From NCBI RefSeq assembly GCF_021117345.1, contig NZ_CP088261.1, forward strand, positions 1 through 64,000: a stretch of 64,000 nt of DNA. The letters run 5' to 3'. A program made the translations under genes and the position numbers. The stretch is from Microbacterium sp. cx-55. GTDB lineage: Bacteria > Actinomycetota > Actinomycetes > Actinomycetales > Microbacteriaceae. Positions 27,932 to 35,784 of this stretch are shown piece by piece (positions within the stretch are counted from its first letter, which is position 1; each line of letters starts with the position of its first letter). The notes beneath the pieces are model-generated. The model was not told where the DNA came from. It worked only from the letters and a program-made list of their open reading frames with translations, and searched no databases.

Positions 27932-27937
27932 TCTGCG

Positions 27938-27973
27938 AGAAGGGGCGGGATGCATCAGCATCCCGCCCCTTCT
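27938..27973 (+). terminator. cspA terminator
   Basis: A 16-bp perfect stem AGAAGGGGCGGGATGC (27938-27953) with GCATCCCGCCCCTTCT (27958-27973) and a 4-base loop, 6 bases after the cspA stop, followed by TCTCT. It also ends the convergent HAD gene's transcripts. Confidence 0.9.
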
Positions 27974-27991
27974 TCTCTGCGCAGACGCGGG

Positions 27992-28666
27992 TCAGTCGTC
28001 GACCAGCAGCAGCGTGCGCAGTTCGTCCACGGTGTCGACGGCGGCCTGCGCGCCCTCCGACTCGTGCGGCCAGCTGAATCCCCAGCGCACGAAGATGACG
28101 GGCACGCCCTGAGCGTTGCCGCCCTCGACATCGTGATGGCGGTCGCCGATCAACACCGGCCGTGACGTGTCGACGCCCGCGGCCTGCAGCCGCCGAAGCG
28201 CCTCGGCGACGATGTCGGCCTTCTTGGCGAGGGTCTTCTCGTCGAGCGTGGCGCCCGTGATCGTGGCGAGGTGCTCGGCGAGGCCGAAGTGCTCCATCAG
28301 CGCGACGACCTGAATCTCGGGCTTCGAGCTCGCGGTTCCCTGCGGAATACCGGCCGCCGCGATATCTGCGACGAGCTCGCCGACCCCGGGGTAGAGCTTC
28401 GCGCCGGTCGTGTAGCCGTCGGCGCGACCGAGCGTGCGGTAGAACGTGACCGCATCCATCGCACCCTCCGGCGTCATTCCGCCCTGCTCCTGGAAGGAGT
28501 CGTACAGCGGCGGACCGATCCAGTGCACGAGTTCCGGACGCGTCGGCGCGGGCTTGCCGAAGTGCTCGAGGGTGATCGACAGACGGCGCAGGATGCCGTC
28601 GGATGCGTCGACGAGCGTGCCGTCCACATCCCAGAGGATGCAGGAGAACGGGGAGCGGGCGGTCAT
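27992..28666 (-). CDS. HAD family hydrolase (phosphoglycolate phosphatase-like)
   Basis: A 224-residue HAD phosphatase. The nucleophile motif LWDVDGTLVDASDG near residues 10-23, a second motif with ASSKPE near 110-116, Lys-containing TLAKKADIV and the acidic motif VLIGDRHHDVEGG near 170-182 are present. A helical cap sits after motif 1. Substrate may be phosphoglycolate or another small phosphoester; this is not decidable from sequence. It lies 19 bases downstream of nucS on the same strand and may be co-transcribed. Confidence 0.9.
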   Translation of the reverse strand: MTARSPFSCILWDVDGTLVDASDGILRRLSITLEHFGKPAPTRPELVHWIGPPLYDSFQEQGGMTPEGAMDAVTFYRTLGRADGYTTGAKLYPGVGELVADIAAAGIPQGTASSKPEIQVVALMEHFGLAEHLATITGATLDEKTLAKKADIVAEALRRLQAAGVDTSRPVLIGDRHHDVEGGNAQGVPVIFVRWGFSWPHESEGAQAAVDTVDELRTLLLVDD

Positions 28667-28685
28667 GTCTCTACGCTAGCCGCGC

Positions 28686-29378
28686 TCAGAACAGGCGAGG
28701 AGCACCCGACTGGATGCCCTTCATGCCCTCGTAGTCGAGCGTCACGCAGCGGATGCCGCGGTCGGTCGCCAGAACGCGCGCCTGCGGCTTGATCTCTTGC
28801 GCGGCGAACACGCCCTTCACCGGCGCGAGATGAGGGTCTCGGCCGAGCAGCTCGAGATAGCGCGTCAGCTGCTCGACGCCGTCGATGTCACCGCGCCTCT
28901 TCACCTCGACGGCGATCGTGCCGCCGGCGGGATCGCGCAGCAGCAGATCGACCGGCCCGATCGCGGTGGGGAACTCGCGGCGAACGAGGGTCAGATCGTC
29001 GCCGATCACCTCGACCTGCTCGGCGAGCAGACGCTGCAGGTCGGCCTCGACGCCGTCCTTCTGGAGCCCGGGGTCGACACCGAGCTCATGCGAGGAATCG
29101 TGCAGAACCTCGTAGATCTTCACGACCAGGGCGTCACCCGTCTTGGCGTGCGTCACGCGCCACTGTTCGATGACGCCGACGCTCGCCGCATCCGGTTCGG
29201 GCTCCTCGAGAACCAGGCGGCACGGCGGGCTCATCCAGTTCAGCGGCGCGTGTTGGATGTCTCGGTGGAACGCCACCGTGCCGTCCGCCTTGATCATGAT
29301 GAGACGGGTCGCGAGGGGGAGATGTGTGTTCAGTCGACCGGAGTAGTCGACGGAGCAGCGGGCAATGATGAGGCGCAC
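28686..29378 (-). CDS. nucS: Mismatch-specific endonuclease NucS
   Basis: A 230-residue NucS/EndoMS nuclease, which cuts at mismatches and gives actinobacteria lacking MutS/MutL their mismatch repair. The N-terminal domain starts [21 protein letters not shown], and the C-terminal nuclease domain has GPVDLLLRD and [24 protein letters not shown], the expected Asp...Glu-x-Lys active site. The GTG start gives the standard N-terminus. It ends with the conserved short tail (PRLF) that binds the beta clamp. Confidence 0.96.
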   Translation of the reverse strand: MRLIIARCSVDYSGRLNTHLPLATRLIMIKADGTVAFHRDIQHAPLNWMSPPCRLVLEEPEPDAASVGVIEQWRVTHAKTGDALVVKIYEVLHDSSHELGVDPGLQKDGVEADLQRLLAEQVEVIGDDLTLVRREFPTAIGPVDLLLRDPAGGTIAVEVKRRGDIDGVEQLTRYLELLGRDPHLAPVKGVFAAQEIKPQARVLATDRGIRCVTLDYEGMKGIQSGAPRLF

Positions 29379-29466
29379 GTACTCATTGTCTCAAGGCGCA
29401 CGTTGTGTTGTCGTCGGCGGCGGTCAACCCATCACCGGCCGTCGCTGGCGCGACACGGCACCGCGT

Positions 29467-30036
29467 TTACGCGGGCCCGCGTGCACCCCGCAGAGCGACC
29501 AGCTCGTCGAGCAGGACTGCCAGCGCCCTGTCGTGCCGATCCGTTGCGGTGAACACGCCGTCGGCGACGTGCTCCGACACCCAGGCGATCTCGACGTTCG
29601 TGCTCAGGCACCGCATGCCGAGGTTCACCATGACAGGCTGCAGGGCGACGACCGCGCGAGTGCCGCCCGAAAGTCCGCCGTAGCTCACGACTCCTACGGG
29701 TTTCCCTGACCACTCCGCATGCAGGTAGTCGATGGCGTTCTTCAGCGGCGCCGAGAAGCTGTGGTTGTACTCGGGCATCACGAAGATCATCGCGTCGGCC
29801 GCCGCCACTTGTGCGCTCCATCGCTTTGCCGGTTCGCCGATGTAGTGCCCCAGCTTCGGATGGTGCGGCTCGTCGTGCAGCGGGAGCCGCAGTTCACGCA
29901 GGTCGACGAGATCGATGTCGAACGCCTCCGCCTCCGGATTCGGCGCGTGCGCTTGGGCCGCCGCGACCACCCAGTCGCCGACGGCGCGGCCCACCCGCGT
30001 CTCGCGGATGCTCGCGACGAGCACGAGGAGGCTCAC
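29467..30036 (-). CDS. NADPH-dependent FMN reductase family protein
   Basis: A 189-residue flavodoxin-like reductase. The FMN-binding N-terminus LVASIRETRVGRAVGDW and the family signature VMPEYNHSFSAPLKNAIDYL near residues 85-104 are clear, and VSYGGLSGGTRAV follows. It is the last gene of the minus-strand catabolic operon; its GTG start overlaps the amidohydrolase stop by 4 bases. It could reduce quinone-like intermediates or supply reduced flavin. The specific substrate is unknown. Confidence 0.88.
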   Translation of the reverse strand: MSLLVLVASIRETRVGRAVGDWVVAAAQAHAPNPEAEAFDIDLVDLRELRLPLHDEPHHPKLGHYIGEPAKRWSAQVAAADAMIFVMPEYNHSFSAPLKNAIDYLHAEWSGKPVGVVSYGGLSGGTRAVVALQPVMVNLGMRCLSTNVEIAWVSEHVADGVFTATDRHDRALAVLLDELVALRGARGPA

Positions 30037-31520
30037 AGCGCCACGTCTGCCCGCTCCGACTCCTTCTGATGAGTCGAGGCATCCTTGTACTCGGTGTACG
30101 TGTAGGGGTTGTCGAGCATCTTGGCCTCGGGGGCGTCGGGGTTCATGCCCTGCGTCCAGGCAGGTTCGCCGAGTTCACTCTGCAGGTAGTCGACGGTCGA
30201 CTCGACGTCTCTCTTCACCGAGGCGAGGTCGTCGCCCAGTAGCCTGCCGTCGTACTTGGCGATCACGCCGTCGACCATCACCGTGTGCACGTCGCCACGG
30301 CCGGCTTGCAGCGCGATGTGCCCGTTCGGATTGAGGATCGGGTACATGGTCGGCGAGTGGTCGTTCTTGATGAGAACGATGTCGGCACGTTTGCCCACCT
30401 CGAGCGAACCGACCAGGTTCTGCATGCCGAGGCCCTCGGCCCCGCCCCGCGTCGCCCAGTCGACGACGTGCTCGGCGCGCAGATGCGAATGGGTGACGGT
30501 GTCGCCGTGCTCGTGGGCCTTGATGTGCTCCCATCCGCGATCCGCGCCGAGTGTCGACCGCATGGCCGAGAACAGGTCGCTCGAGAACCACACGCTGGTG
30601 TCGACCGACAGAGAGACCGGGATACCGTGCTGACGCAGGATCCACGACGGTGGATACCCCTGGCCGCAGCTCAGCTCGCTCTCCGTCGAGAGGGAGACCG
30701 ATCCGCCGGTGGCGGCGATGCGCTGGTATGAGTCGTCGCTGAGCGTGGCGGCGTGCACGTAGACCGTCTCGGGTGCCATGAACCCGTTCTCGTGCATGAG
30801 TCGGACGCCGTCGTCGTTGGTCGCCCCCCAGACCCCGGCGTGGGTCGTGACGGGCAGCCCGAGCTCGCGGGCCGCCTCGAACGCCGCGCGCTCGGGAAAC
30901 GCAGGGTCGCCGGTCACGTCGAACGCCAGCTGGAATCTCAGGTCGTCGGCGCCCGTGTTGTTCTTCGCGAGGAAGGCGAGGACGTCGGGGTCGGCGGACC
31001 ACTCCCACGGGCCGGCAAAGATGTTGCCGTAGGCGAGCACGAATCGCCCGGTGGAGGCGCGGAGGGCGTCGAGGGCGGCCTCGCCATGGTCGATGGTGCG
31101 GAGTCCGTGCGACCAGTCGACGGTCGTCGTGACACCCGCATCGATCGCGTCGAGCGCCGACAGGCGGTTGCCCGCGTGCACGTCTTCGGGGCGGAAGCTC
31201 TTGCCGTGCTCGAGGTAGTACCAGACGAAGTACTGGGTGAGGGTCCAGTCGGCGCCGTACCCGCGCATGGCGGTCTGCCACATGTGCCGGTGGGTGTCGA
31301 TCATGCCCGGCATCAGGATGCCGTCGGTCGCGTCGATCTCGAAGGTGCCGTCCGGCACGGCCAGCCGCTCGCCGATGGCTGCGACGCTGTTGCCGATGAC
31401 GAGCACATCGGAGTTGTTCAGAACCCGTCGCCGATCGTCGACCGTCACGACCGTTCCGTTTCGGAAGACGACCGGCCTGCCGTCTGTGGGCGGCTCGGGG
31501 ATCTTCGGGTTCTGCGACAT
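30033..31520 (-). CDS. Amidohydrolase (Atz/Trz-type)
   Basis: A 495-residue metal-dependent hydrolase of the Atz/Trz branch of the amidohydrolase superfamily. Metal-binding HRH lies in GMIDTHRHMWQTAMRG near residue 70, a second histidine in THAGVWGATND, and the Asp in LSVDTSVWFSSD. An N-terminal beta part (FRNGTVVTVDD) and a C-terminal SLEVGKRADIVLI flank the barrel, as in this family. ATG 31520 is chosen at the start of the domain; upstream in-frame sequence has no support. Context is a ring-cleavage operon, so the substrate is probably a heterocyclic or amino-substituted compound; that is inference. Confidence 0.85.
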   Translation of the reverse strand: MSQNPKIPEPPTDGRPVVFRNGTVVTVDDRRRVLNNSDVLVIGNSVAAIGERLAVPDGTFEIDATDGILMPGMIDTHRHMWQTAMRGYGADWTLTQYFVWYYLEHGKSFRPEDVHAGNRLSALDAIDAGVTTTVDWSHGLRTIDHGEAALDALRASTGRFVLAYGNIFAGPWEWSADPDVLAFLAKNNTGADDLRFQLAFDVTGDPAFPERAAFEAARELGLPVTTHAGVWGATNDDGVRLMHENGFMAPETVYVHAATLSDDSYQRIAATGGSVSLSTESELSCGQGYPPSWILRQHGIPVSLSVDTSVWFSSDLFSAMRSTLGADRGWEHIKAHEHGDTVTHSHLRAEHVVDWATRGGAEGLGMQNLVGSLEVGKRADIVLIKNDHSPTMYPILNPNGHIALQAGRGDVHTVMVDGVIAKYDGRLLGDDLASVKRDVESTVDYLQSELGEPAWTQGMNPDAPEAKMLDNPYTYTEYKDASTHQKESERADVAL

Positions 31521-31576
31521 GATTCGACTCCTTCGGCGATGTCTGTTCGGGACGCTGGATGGTGGTGCGGGAGGGC

Positions 31577-31951
31577 TCAGAGGGCGACCGTCGGGTAGTC
31601 CTTGCCGATCCAGTGGGCGAGCCTGACTGCGTACTCCCGCTGGAACGCCAGCGGACCGGACGCGGTCTCGTACTCGTCGTTGTAAAGGGCGATGAAGATC
31701 GTGAGCGTCAGGAAGAAGTGCGCGCCGAGCTCGAAGAGTCGCGTGTAGTCGTGCTCCACGAGCGCGCGGCGCTCCTCCTCGGTGAATGAGAGCCAGCTGG
31801 TCTTCTCGACTCGGTTCCCTGTGCCGAGCCACTGGCCGTACTCGGCCTCCCATCTCGTGACCAGGCCATCCGGATCGGCCTTGTATGCCGCCAGAAGCTC
31901 GGGGTCGCGGTCGACCTGGTACAGGAACTTGTTCACGTAGTACTTGCTCAT
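31577..31951 (-). CDS. Extradiol dioxygenase small subunit, LigA-like
   Basis: A 124-residue protein of the LigA family, the small non-catalytic subunit of class III (protocatechuate 4,5-type) extradiol dioxygenases. The helical pattern VNKFLYQVDRDPELLAAY, LVEHDYTRLFELGAHFFLTLTIF is visible. LigA covers the active-site opening of LigB. The ATG overlaps the LigB stop by 4 bases, so expression is coupled and the two should form a complex. Substrate cannot be told from this subunit. Confidence 0.85.
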   Translation of the reverse strand: MSKYYVNKFLYQVDRDPELLAAYKADPDGLVTRWEAEYGQWLGTGNRVEKTSWLSFTEEERRALVEHDYTRLFELGAHFFLTLTIFIALYNDEYETASGPLAFQREYAVRLAHWIGKDYPTVAL

Positions 31952-32808
31952 CGCGGGTCACCGCCCGGGTACCAGGTCATGTACATCTCGCGGGTGTGGA
32001 AGAGGTCGAGCTCATCGACGTAGGAGGCGGGAATGGCGCCCGCGATGCCCATCATGAGAATGAGGTCCATGAAGCCGTGCGTGGCGTTGCCCGCGCCCGC
32101 CATCGACTCGTGCGTGACATTCTCGAGGATCGCGTCGATGTCGCCGGCGGCCAGCCAATCGATCGCCTTGCGGTCGAACTCGGGGTCGGGGCCGGTCTCG
32201 CCGAACTGCCTCGGTCCTCCGAGCTCGAGCGACAGGTGCCCGCTGCCGACGGCGGCGATGCGCAGGTCGCTGGGATACTCGTCGATGATGCTGCGGATGG
32301 CCCGGCCCAACTGCCAGAAACGCTTCGGGCTGGGCAGGGGCGGGGCGAAGATGTTCGTGTAGATCGGCACGACGGGCAGATCTGCGTCCGGCCGTGTCGT
32401 GATGATCGGGCAGATGATCGAGTGGTCGAGCTTCAGTTCGTGGCTGACGGAGAAGTCGAATCCCCGGTCGAGCAGGCCCTGCAGCATGTAGCCCGAGAGT
32501 TCCTCGTGGCCGTCGAGCACGTAGGGCGGGATGCCGAACTCACGTTCCTCGTTGTAGAAGATCGCGTCGTAGGTGGGCTGCTTGCCGATGAGGAAGGCGG
32601 GGTAGTTGTCGGAGAAGAACTGGTGGAAGTGGTCGGCTCCGACCATCACGAGGATGTCGGGCTTCGCGACGGTCAGCGTCTCGCGGTAGGCCTCGACCTT
32701 GCGCTTCCATTCGTCGGCCTGGGGCATCCGGCTTTCGGGCGGCGCGGTGGTGGCCTTGAGATAGAAGGGGTGGTGCGTGGTCGCTAGAACGGCGCTCAGT
32801 TCTGCCAT
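31948..32808 (-). CDS. Extradiol dioxygenase catalytic subunit, LigB-like
   Basis: A 286-residue class III extradiol dioxygenase that cleaves catechol-type rings next to the hydroxyl pair using Fe(II). Residues that match the LigB active site are His12 (ATTHHPFY), His60 (GADHFHQFF), catalytic-type His191 (VGSGHLSLEL) and Glu234 (THESMAG). Known LigB has His12, His61, His195 and Glu242, so the spacing agrees. Upstream of LigA, unlike the usual ligA-ligB order. The ring substrate (protocatechuate, gallate, homoprotocatechuate or another) is undetermined. Confidence 0.88.
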   Translation of the reverse strand: MAELSAVLATTHHPFYLKATTAPPESRMPQADEWKRKVEAYRETLTVAKPDILVMVGADHFHQFFSDNYPAFLIGKQPTYDAIFYNEEREFGIPPYVLDGHEELSGYMLQGLLDRGFDFSVSHELKLDHSIICPIITTRPDADLPVVPIYTNIFAPPLPSPKRFWQLGRAIRSIIDEYPSDLRIAAVGSGHLSLELGGPRQFGETGPDPEFDRKAIDWLAAGDIDAILENVTHESMAGAGNATHGFMDLILMMGIAGAIPASYVDELDLFHTREMYMTWYPGGDPR

Positions 32809-32810
32809 CG

Positions 32811-33635
32811 TCAGGCTCCTTCGCCGGATGCGTCGGTTTCGCCCGATGCGGGGGCGGGTGGCACGTAGACCGCGTTCCGATCGACCGAATAGTAGACGTC
32901 GGGGCCGATCGGGCTGACCTGCTCCTCTCGGATGTGACCGAGCAACCCTGCCGTGCGGGCGAGCAGCGCGAAGCCGCGCAGCATCGTGACCGGCAGTCCG
33001 AGGTCTGCGAGGGCTGCGCCGGCGACTCCCGCGCCGTTCAGGGGCAGGTTCTTGCCGAGCACCTCGTGTTGCACCCGCCCGATGGCGGCGAACAGCCTCA
33101 GGTGCGGGCCCAGGGTGCCTTCCTTCGCGGCGATGCGCATGATCACGGGGGTGCGCGGATCGCCGTCCTTGTGCACCGGATGGCCGAGTCCGGGGATGCG
33201 CCGCTTTTCGGCCTTCGCGGACAGCAGTGCAGTGCGCGCCACCTGATCCCATTCGGCATCGCTGAAGGCCGCGGTGTCGCCAGTGAGGGACTGCACGATC
33301 GCGTCGAGGTAGAGGCCGGTGTCTTCGGTGACCCCCAGAAAGCGCGAGCCGCCGCCGAGCAGGCCGGCCGCGACGGCCCCCTGCAGCGAGTCCGGTGCGC
33401 TGTAATAGGTGAGCCGCGCGGCGATCGCGGTGGGCGTGAAGCCATGGTCCGCGAGCGACACGAGCACGGCTTCGAACACCCGACCCTCGGCCGCGGTCGG
33501 CGGTCTCTTGGCGACGAGCCAGAACGCAAGCTCGCCGAAAGTGACCTTGCCGAGAAGATCTGCGCTCAGATCCTGGCCCAGCAGTGAAATGCTCGACAGG
33601 TCGCTGGTTCCGATTCCGGTGGGGTAGTCGGTCAT
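32811..33635 (-). CDS. Citryl-CoA lyase-like protein (short citrate synthase family)
   Basis: A 274-residue member of the citrate synthase family, about 100 residues shorter than full citrate synthase. The conserved GLGHPVHKDGDPR near residues 155-167 and the second-half helices VQHEVLGKNLPLNGAGVAGAALADL are intact. Proteins of this size are annotated as citryl-CoA lyases, which split an acyl-CoA with a tertiary alcohol. Directly beside a CoA-transferase and LigAB it probably cleaves a CoA-activated ring-fission product. The stop is 2 bases before the LigB ATG. The reaction is inferred from family and context. Confidence 0.75.
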   Translation of the reverse strand: MTDYPTGIGTSDLSSISLLGQDLSADLLGKVTFGELAFWLVAKRPPTAAEGRVFEAVLVSLADHGFTPTAIAARLTYYSAPDSLQGAVAAGLLGGGSRFLGVTEDTGLYLDAIVQSLTGDTAAFSDAEWDQVARTALLSAKAEKRRIPGLGHPVHKDGDPRTPVIMRIAAKEGTLGPHLRLFAAIGRVQHEVLGKNLPLNGAGVAGAALADLGLPVTMLRGFALLARTAGLLGHIREEQVSPIGPDVYYSVDRNAVYVPPAPASGETDASGEGA

Positions 33636-34798
33636 GATCTGAGCCAGTCCTTGATCTCGGTGTCGTCGGCGCCCAACGCGGGTGGGGCACTGCGGTAGGC
33701 GGGTGGAGTGAGTGAGAAGTCGATGGGATTTCTGATCATCGGCACTGCGCTCTCTCCCTCTCCCACGAGCACCACGGGATCGAGGCCGAGGCTCTCGGCG
33801 AGGGCCACGCCTCCGTCGATGGTGTTGATCGGCCCGCAGGCGACCCCCGCCCGGGTCAACGTCTCGAACCACTCGGCGACGGATGCGGTCGCCAGGGCCT
33901 CGAGGAGCAGGGGGCGCAGCGCCTCGCGGTTGCGGTTGCGCAGTTCGGTCTTCGCGAAGCGGTGGTCGTCGGCCAGTTCTGCGAGCCCCAATGCGGTGGC
34001 GAGCTTCACGAACTGGGCGTCGTTGGCGGCGACGATGACGATCTCACCGTCGGCCGCGGCGAGCGGTTCGTAGGGGAACAGACTCGGATGCGCGTTGCCC
34101 ATGCGAAACGGAACCTGCCCGCCGGCGACGAAGGTTGAGCTGTGGTTGGCCATCGCCGAGAGCGCCGTCGACAGCAGATTCACCTCGACGTGCTGGCCCT
34201 CGCCCGTGTTGTTGCGGTGGTTCAGGGCGGCGAGGATGCCGATCGTGGCCTGCATCCCGGTCATGATGTCGAACACCGAGACGCCGCTGCGGTAGGCGGG
34301 TCCGTCGGATTCGCCGGTGAGGCTCATCAACCCGGATGCGGCCTGCACGATCAGGTCGTATCCCGGCAGCGACGCCCCGCCTTTCGAGCCGAATCCACTG
34401 ATCGACGCGTAGATGACGGCGGGATTGAGAGCCGCGACGGAGTCGTAATCGAGCCCGAACTTGCTCAGGCCGCCGGGCCGGAAGTTCTCGATCACGATGT
34501 CGGCACGCGCGGCGAGCTCTTGCGCGAGTGCGCGGTCGGCGTGGTCGCCGAAGTCGAGCACCACATCACGCTTGTTGCGGTTGATGCCGAGGAAGTAGGT
34601 GGAGACACCGTCGCGCTCGGGTGGCACCCAGTCGCGGGTCTCGTCGCCCTTGGGACTCTCCACCTTGATGACGTTGGCGCCGAGGTCGGCCATCAGCTGC
34701 GTCGCATACGGGCCGGCGAGTACGCGGGAGAAGTCGGCGACCACGAGCCCCGCTAACGGGCCGGGTCGTGGGTTCGTGTGGGGGAATGGAGTCGTCAT
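33632..34798 (-). CDS. Type III CoA-transferase (CaiB/BaiF family)
   Basis: A 388-residue family III CoA-transferase, which moves CoA between carboxylic acids. Typical segments are LAGLVVADFSRVLAGPYATQLMADLGANVIKVE near the N-terminus, KRDVVLDFG, IENFRPGGLSKFGLDYD, and the catalytic-Asp region YRSGVSVFDIMTGMQATIGILAAL. I chose ATG 34798 as start; in-frame starts exist upstream at 34807 and farther. It is the first structural gene behind the operator cluster at 34818-34842. It overlaps the next gene by 4 bases. Substrate acid unknown. Confidence 0.87.
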   Translation of the reverse strand: MTTPFPHTNPRPGPLAGLVVADFSRVLAGPYATQLMADLGANVIKVESPKGDETRDWVPPERDGVSTYFLGINRNKRDVVLDFGDHADRALAQELAARADIVIENFRPGGLSKFGLDYDSVAALNPAVIYASISGFGSKGGASLPGYDLIVQAASGLMSLTGESDGPAYRSGVSVFDIMTGMQATIGILAALNHRNNTGEGQHVEVNLLSTALSAMANHSSTFVAGGQVPFRMGNAHPSLFPYEPLAAADGEIVIVAANDAQFVKLATALGLAELADDHRFAKTELRNRNREALRPLLLEALATASVAEWFETLTRAGVACGPINTIDGGVALAESLGLDPVVLVGEGESAVPMIRNPIDFSLTPPAYRSAPPALGADDTEIKDWLRS

Positions 34799-34817
34799 CG
34801 TCACCATATCTGCATTT

Positions 34818-34842
34818 GCGGACAAACGTCCGCCATGCGGAC
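34818..34842. promoter_or_regulatory. Operator with three GCGGAC half-sites for the IclR-type regulator
   Basis: GCGGAC (34818-34823) and its inverse GTCCGC (34828-34833) form a palindrome around AAAC, and a third direct GCGGAC lies at 34837-34842. This two-palindrome-plus-direct arrangement matches the three 10-bp repeats bound by PcaU and PobR of the IclR family. It lies just in front of the CoA-transferase start and downstream of the IclR gene. The repeat is seen; binding is inferred. Confidence 0.7.
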
Positions 34843-34901
34843 ATGTGCTCAGTATGCGCCGCGAGGTGACGGTCGTCAATGGTGCAGGACGGACCTCCGG
34901 C

Positions 34902-35705
34902 TCACCGGCCGACGATCTCGCTGAACGGCCGACCCTCGAGCCTCGCCCAGTCAGCCGAGATGTGCGCAGCCGTCTCGAGAAGGGGGGCGAGGTGCCGCTC
35001 GATCAAGTCTGCTGTCGGCGTCTCTGCCGCATGCACCGTCACGTTGGCGGCTGCTCGAACCGTGCCCGATCCGTCGCGCACCGGGGCGGCGATGGAGCGC
35101 ACGCCGGGCGCGAGCTCCTCGTCGGCCAGCGCCCAGCCGCGTTCGCGCACGAGGGACAGCTCACGGTCGAGGTCGGCGCGGTCTCGGGGTGCGATGACCA
35201 CCCGCGACAGGCTGGGCTGGTCGAGGGCGAACTCGAGCGCATCCGGGGCCAGCCATGCCAGCAGCACCTTGCCCTGCGAGGTGACAACCGCGGGAAACCG
35301 AGTGCCGATCTCGACGCGCAGCGCAATGATCTTCGGCACCGCGACCCTGGCCGTGTAGACGATGTCACTGCCACTCAGTTGAGCCATCGACGACGACTCG
35401 CCGGTGAGGTGCACGAGGCCCTCGAGATGAGGCTTCGCCACCGTCCAGAGCCCCTGTGAGCTGACGAACGCGTAGCCCAGGTCGAGTACGCGGGGGGTGA
35501 GCTCGAATAGCGACGCGTCTTGGCGCACGTAGCCGAGCTCGATCAGGGTGGCGAGGAGCCGATGTGTCGTGGGCCGCGCGAGGTTCGTCTCGGCGGCGAT
35601 CTCGGCCAGCGACATGCGGGGGCGGCCGTCGGAGAACGCTCCGATGATGTCGAAGCCGCGCGCGAGGGCTTCGACGAAGTTGGAGGATTCACTGCGGCCG
35701 GCCAT
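34902..35705 (-). CDS. IclR-family transcriptional regulator (PcaR/PobR type)
   Basis: A 267-residue regulator. The N-terminal winged helix-turn-helix (about residues 20-65, ALARGFDIIGAF and SLAEIAAETNLARPTTHRLLATLIELGYV) is followed by the IclR effector domain, with TRFPAVVTSQGKVLLAWL and PGVRSIAAPVRDGSG. Sequence style recalls PcaR/PobR/PcaU regulators of aromatic degradation. It is encoded upstream of and on the same strand as the LigAB operon it probably controls. Its ligand is unknown. ATG 35705 is chosen at the domain start. Confidence 0.9.
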   Translation of the reverse strand: MAGRSESSNFVEALARGFDIIGAFSDGRPRMSLAEIAAETNLARPTTHRLLATLIELGYVRQDASLFELTPRVLDLGYAFVSSQGLWTVAKPHLEGLVHLTGESSSMAQLSGSDIVYTARVAVPKIIALRVEIGTRFPAVVTSQGKVLLAWLAPDALEFALDQPSLSRVVIAPRDRADLDRELSLVRERGWALADEELAPGVRSIAAPVRDGSGTVRAAANVTVHAAETPTADLIERHLAPLLETAAHISADWARLEGRPFSEIVGR

Positions 35706-35784
35706 GCGGTTCCTTTCGCGCGCTGTGCCGCCAGTATCGCTTACGCGGCGCGAGGCCCTTGTGGCCCGGGCGTCCCGGCCGCGC

